Origin: Lachnospiraceae bacterium
Lineage (GTDB): Bacteria > Bacillota_A > Clostridia > Lachnospirales > Lachnospiraceae
Length of the DNA stretch: 10,119 nt
Assembly (NCBI GenBank): GCA_017437705.1
Contig: JAFRYJ010000014.1
Span: 1 to 10,119, forward strand
Reading direction: 5' to 3'
Under the pieces are notes generated by a model. The model worked only from the letters and a program-made list of their open reading frames with translations, had not been told where the DNA came from and made no database searches. Both the position numbers and the translations under genes were made by a program. Of the stretch, positions 8,756 through 10,119 are shown in pieces. The first letter of the stretch is position 1. Each line of letters opens with the position of its first letter.

Positions 8756-9330
8756 TTACCGGCCCTCCTTTTCATTATCAAAGTGAACGCAATGCCCACG
8801 GCGGCGCAGCCCAGGATCACGTAAATAGGGCTTATGCCCGTAAACGTAACGATGGCGGCTGCGGCAGCCATTATAACGAGCGACAGGATGTCCTTGGGAC
8901 ACTGTTTAAACATGGAGATAAAAGCCTTAAGGACCAGTGCCAGGACGCAGGCCCTTATGCCGATGAATGCATATCTGACGGCCCTTAACGTGCTGAAAGC
9001 CTCAAGGACCAGAGACAAACGCGACATTATAACAAAGGCGGGCAGTACGACGCCCAGGGTCGAAAGAAAGGCGCCGCCGGTGCCTGCCACTTTGTATCCC
9101 ACATATGTGGCGGAATTGACGGCGATGGGTCCCGGCGTTGATTCGGAGACAGCCAGCATTTCCAGAAGATCATCCTTTTCCAGCCAGTGATGTTTGTCGA
9201 CGATCTCTCTCTGAATAACGGGGATCATGGCATATCCGCCGCCGAAGGTAAAGGCGCCGATCATCAGAAAGGTCAGAAACAGGGAAAGATATATGTTTTT
9301 TTCACGGGGGGCTCCGGAGGGTTCGTTCAT
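8752..9330 (-). CDS. Chromate transporter (CHR/ChrA) family protein, short single-domain form, first of pair
   Basis: This 192-residue membrane protein is homologous to the product of the next gene. It has F-G-G-G-Y-A-M-I-P (29-37) and S-E-S-T-P-G-P (62-68), then A-T-Y-V-G-Y-K and a hydrophobic [12 protein letters not shown] stretch matching its partner. A short polar N-terminus ([12 protein letters not shown]) precedes the first membrane segment, and the protein ends in basic residues (K-R-R-A-G-K). Later hydrophobic segments fall near 110-135, 145-160 and 165-185. AAGGA (complement of 9339-9343) is 8 bases before the ATG. A good sigma-A-type promoter lies upstream at 9414-9386. Both proteins carry the same hallmark motifs, so they look like a tandem duplication acting as a heterodimer. 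Family is secure, substrate is not. Confidence 0.9.
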   Translation of the reverse strand: MNEPSGAPREKNIYLSLFLTFLMIGAFTFGGGYAMIPVIQREIVDKHHWLEKDDLLEMLAVSESTPGPIAVNSATYVGYKVAGTGGAFLSTLGVVLPAFVIMSRLSLVLEAFSTLRAVRYAFIGIRACVLALVLKAFISMFKQCPKDILSLVIMAAAAAIVTFTGISPIYVILGCAAVGIAFTLIMKRRAGK

Positions 9331-9357
9331 GATAAAATTCCTTACAACAATACAGTT

Positions 9358-9380
9358 TTGTCATGCTTTCTTATAGACAA
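9358..9380. repeat. Short inverted repeat TTGTC-N13-GACAA in the CHR leader
   Basis: TTGTC (9358-9362) and GACAA (9376-9380) are exact reverse complements with 13 bases between them. The repeat lies just downstream of the predicted CHR transcription start (about 9379 on the - strand) and overlaps the -35 box of the csp promoter. The shape would suit a dimeric repressor, but 5-bp arms in A+T-rich DNA can arise by chance. Confidence 0.25.
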
Positions 9381-9403
9381 TTCATATTTTAGTGTGATAT
9401 TAT
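9374..9403 (+). promoter_or_regulatory. Predicted sigma-A promoter of csp, extended -10
   Basis: The -35 box is TAGACA (9374-9379, 5 of 6 to TTGACA). After an 18-base spacer comes TATTAT (9398-9403, 5 of 6 to TATAAT), preceded by TG one base upstream (9395-9396), an extended -10. Transcription would start near 9410, leaving a leader of about 47 bases before the ATG at 9457. That is shorter than the long cold-responsive leader of E. coli cspA. Confidence 0.55.
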
Positions 9404-9414
9404 TTAAAGGTCAA
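9386..9414 (-). promoter_or_regulatory. Predicted sigma-A promoter of the CHR pair
   Basis: On the - strand, TTGACC (complement of 9409-9414, 5 of 6) is followed by exactly 17 bases and TAAAAT (complement of 9386-9391, 5 of 6). Start would be near 9379, with a leader of about 49 bases to the ATG at 9330. Its -10 box lies in the spacer of the csp promoter, and the csp -10 box lies in its spacer. Confidence 0.65.
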
Positions 9415-9429
9415 TCGATGTATCGATGT
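9414..9429. repeat. Tandem 8-bp repeat ATCGATGT x2 in the csp leader
   Basis: ATCGATGT occurs twice in direct succession (9414-9421 and 9422-9429). Each copy contains the palindrome ATCGAT, so the pair also reads as an inverted repeat separated by GT. It touches the -35 box of the CHR promoter and lies just after the predicted csp transcription start. It could be an operator controlling both genes or a small hairpin in the csp leader. The repeat is seen directly; its role is inference. Confidence 0.5.
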
Positions 9430-9456
9430 TACTATAATTTCTTGGAGGATAATGAC

Positions 9457-9657
9457 ATGAATGGCACAGTTAAATGGTTCAACAACCAGAAGGGTTACGG
9501 ATTCATCTCGGATGAAGAAGGAAATGATATTTTCGTTCATTACACAGGCATCGTAAGCGAAGGCTACAAATCCCTCGAGGAAGGCGCTGCGGTGGAATTC
9601 GAAGTCGTGAACGGAGAAAAAGGCCCTCAGGCTGTGAATGTTATTAAGCTCGCGTAA
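9457..9657 (+). CDS. csp: Cold-shock protein (CspA/CspB family)
   Basis: This is a 66-residue single cold-shock domain, the normal family length. It binds single-stranded RNA and DNA and loosens RNA secondary structure, acting as an RNA chaperone in cold or general growth. M-N-G-T-V-K-W-F-N is the standard start. RNP1 is K-G-Y-G-F-I (12-17) and RNP2 is D-I-F-V-H-Y (24-29), so the aromatic binding face is intact. It ends with [10 protein letters not shown]. The frame stays open far upstream, but the start is fixed by GGAGG (9444-9448) 8 bases before the ATG and by the family start. The gene is monocistronic, with its own promoter and a terminator 26 bases after the stop. Which Csp paralogue it is, and whether it is cold-induced, cannot be told. 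Confidence 0.97.
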   Translation: MNGTVKWFNNQKGYGFISDEEGNDIFVHYTGIVSEGYKSLEEGAAVEFEVVNGEKGPQAVNVIKLA

Positions 9658-9682
9658 ATACGGCTGATAATAAATAGAGGAT

Positions 9683-9715
9683 AAAGAGGTCGTCCGGAAG
9701 GAAGGCCTCTTTTTT
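9683..9715 (+). terminator. Intrinsic terminator of csp
   Basis: AAAGAGGTC (9683-9691) pairs with GGCCTCTTT (9704-9712), nine pairs including one G-U. Inside it, TCC-GGAA-GGA gives a short upper stem with a GNRA-type tetraloop after one mismatch. A run of six Ts (9710-9715) follows directly. Confidence 0.9.
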
Positions 9716-9787
9716 GTTGAACAGCGTGAACAGCCCTCCCGTTTCCAAATCGCGAAGGCTGCATCATAACAGCTCCGCCGACGGGCT

Positions 9788-9815
9788 TTGTTTCCTGGCG
9801 GAAATGTGTTATCTT
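9788..9815 (+). promoter_or_regulatory. Possible promoter of xth (weak)
   Basis: The 228-base gap between csp and xth must hold the xth promoter, because the csp terminator is strong. The best candidate I find is TTGTTT (9788-9793), a 16-base spacer and TATCTT (9810-9815) with an upstream TG (9807-9808), giving an extended -10. The match is modest and other placements are possible. The rest of the gap shows no gene. Confidence 0.3.
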
Positions 9816-9840
9816 GATTTGTGTAATGATGCATTTAAGG

Positions 9841-9858
9841 GCCGGGATCCGGTCCGGC
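9841..9858 (+). repeat. Short G+C-rich hairpin in the xth leader
   Basis: GCCGG (9841-9845) and CCGGC (9854-9858) are reverse complements around an 8-base loop, 27 bases before the xth start and 16 bases before its AGGAGG site. There is no T-run. It may fold in the leader RNA, but five pairs is little evidence. Confidence 0.25.
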
Positions 9859-9885
9859 GGAAGGCATCACAGGCAGGAGGAGATC

Positions 9886-10119
9886 ATGAAACTTATAGCG
9901 TGGACCGTAAACGGACTGAGGGCCGTGGTAAACCAGGGAGTCAGGGATATATTCGAAGACTTTGCTGCGGACATCGTTTCGCTGCAGGAGACGAAGCTGC
10001 AGCAGGGGCAGATAGATCTTGAATTCGACGGATACAGAAGCTTCTGGAATTATGCGGATAAAAAGGGCTACTCCGGAACATGCATCTACACCAGGACGGA
10101 ACCCCTGGCCGTTTCATAC
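9886..10119 (+). CDS. xth: Exodeoxyribonuclease III / AP endonuclease, 3'-truncated by window edge
   Basis: Enzymes of this family cut DNA at abasic sites and remove 3'-blocking groups in base excision repair, using Mg2+. The visible 78 residues start M-K-L-I-A-W-T-V-N-G-L-R-A and continue with D-I-V-S-L-Q-E-T-K (E35, the metal-binding Glu), then W-N-Y-A-x-K-K-G-Y-S-G-T, matching Firmicute ExoA/ExoIII. The family is about 250-270 residues, so some 170-190 lie beyond the window, including the other catalytic residues. AGGAGG (9875-9880) sits 5 bases before the ATG. Oddity: residue 7 is Thr (codon ACC) where the family normally has Asn (AAC would do), next to the active site. Family assignment is firm; whether this copy is fully active is open. 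Confidence 0.95.
   Translation, partial: MKLIAWTVNGLRAVVNQGVRDIFEDFAADIVSLQETKLQQGQIDLEFDGYRSFWNYADKKGYSGTCIYTRTEPLAVSY

Noticed and set aside
9433..9438. Perfect TATAAT on the + strand just before csp
   Set aside because: It would start transcription near the csp ribosome site (9444-9448), leaving almost no leader. No -35-like box lies at 16-18 bases and there is no TG extension. The upstream extended -10 at 9395-9403 fits better.
9187..9456. Upstream in-frame extension of csp
   Set aside because: The extension runs antisense through the CHR gene and across the promoter region. The domain start M-N-G-T-V-K-W-F and the GGAGG site fix the start at 9457.
9732..9787. Loose inverted repeat AGCCC...GGGCT in the csp-xth gap
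   Set aside because: It has 5-bp arms with 46 bases between them and no conserved loop or T-run after it, so it is compatible with chance.
9400..9834. Open frame of 144 codons on the - strand opposite csp
   Set aside because: It lies antisense to csp and crosses the csp terminator. The protein is low in recognisable features, and csp itself is certain on the other strand.
9714..10022. Open frame of 102 codons on the + strand overlapping the start of xth
   Set aside because: It begins inside the T-run of the csp terminator and runs through the xth coding region in another frame. It has no ribosome site and no recognisable motif.
1..10119. Defence system, prophage, transposon or CRISPR content
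   Set aside because: I looked for recombinases, terminal inverted repeats, spaced direct repeats and toxin-antitoxin-like small gene pairs on both strands and found none. AddAB degrades phage DNA ends, but here it has the standard repair arrangement.

Overview
The window carries ordinary bacterial chromosomal genes. It most likely comes from a clostridial Firmicute of roughly balanced base composition, in or near the Lachnospiraceae. The reasons are an AddA/AddB recombination nuclease (with the AddB iron-sulfur cysteines) instead of RecBCD, strong AGGAGG-type ribosome sites, frequent AGG/AGA and ATA codons, and a methyltransferase-Hsp33 pair whose sequences look like those of this group. That assignment is an inference from recalled protein resemblance, not from a search.

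Layout. Positions 2-2857 hold addB, cut at its 5' end by the window edge. Its last 8 bases overlap addA (2850-6446). A perfect 7-bp hairpin spans the addA stop codon. It is followed by a class I SAM-dependent methyltransferase (6484-7224) and, one base later, hslO (Hsp33, GTG start, 7226-8104). These four genes run on the + strand with short gaps and probably form one transcription unit whose promoter is outside the window. A perfect 10-bp hairpin at 8151-8174 closes this unit and also closes the convergent one. On the - strand, two short chromate-transporter-family (CHR) proteins overlap by ATGA (9330-8752 and 8755-8189).

The 126-bp gap between the CHR pair and the divergent cold-shock gene (csp, 9457-9657) contains two good sigma-A-type promoters, one per strand, whose -10 and -35 boxes interleave. 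An 8-bp tandem repeat (ATCGATGT twice) lies beside them. csp ends at a strong intrinsic terminator. The start of an exodeoxyribonuclease III gene (9886 onward) is cut by the right window edge. Its first motif reads W-T-V-N-G where the family normally has W/F-N-[IV]-[ND]-G.

How it fits together: AddAB resects double-strand breaks for recombination and ExoIII processes abasic sites, so both window ends are DNA repair. Hsp33 is a redox-switched chaperone, Csp binds single-stranded nucleic acid, and the CHR pair is an anion-transport system of uncertain physiological substrate. I saw no mobile element, phage, CRISPR array, tRNA or rRNA, and no convincing new multi-gene system. The most interesting points are the interleaved divergent promoters with their repeat, the ExoIII active-site substitution, and the tight methyltransferase-hslO coupling.
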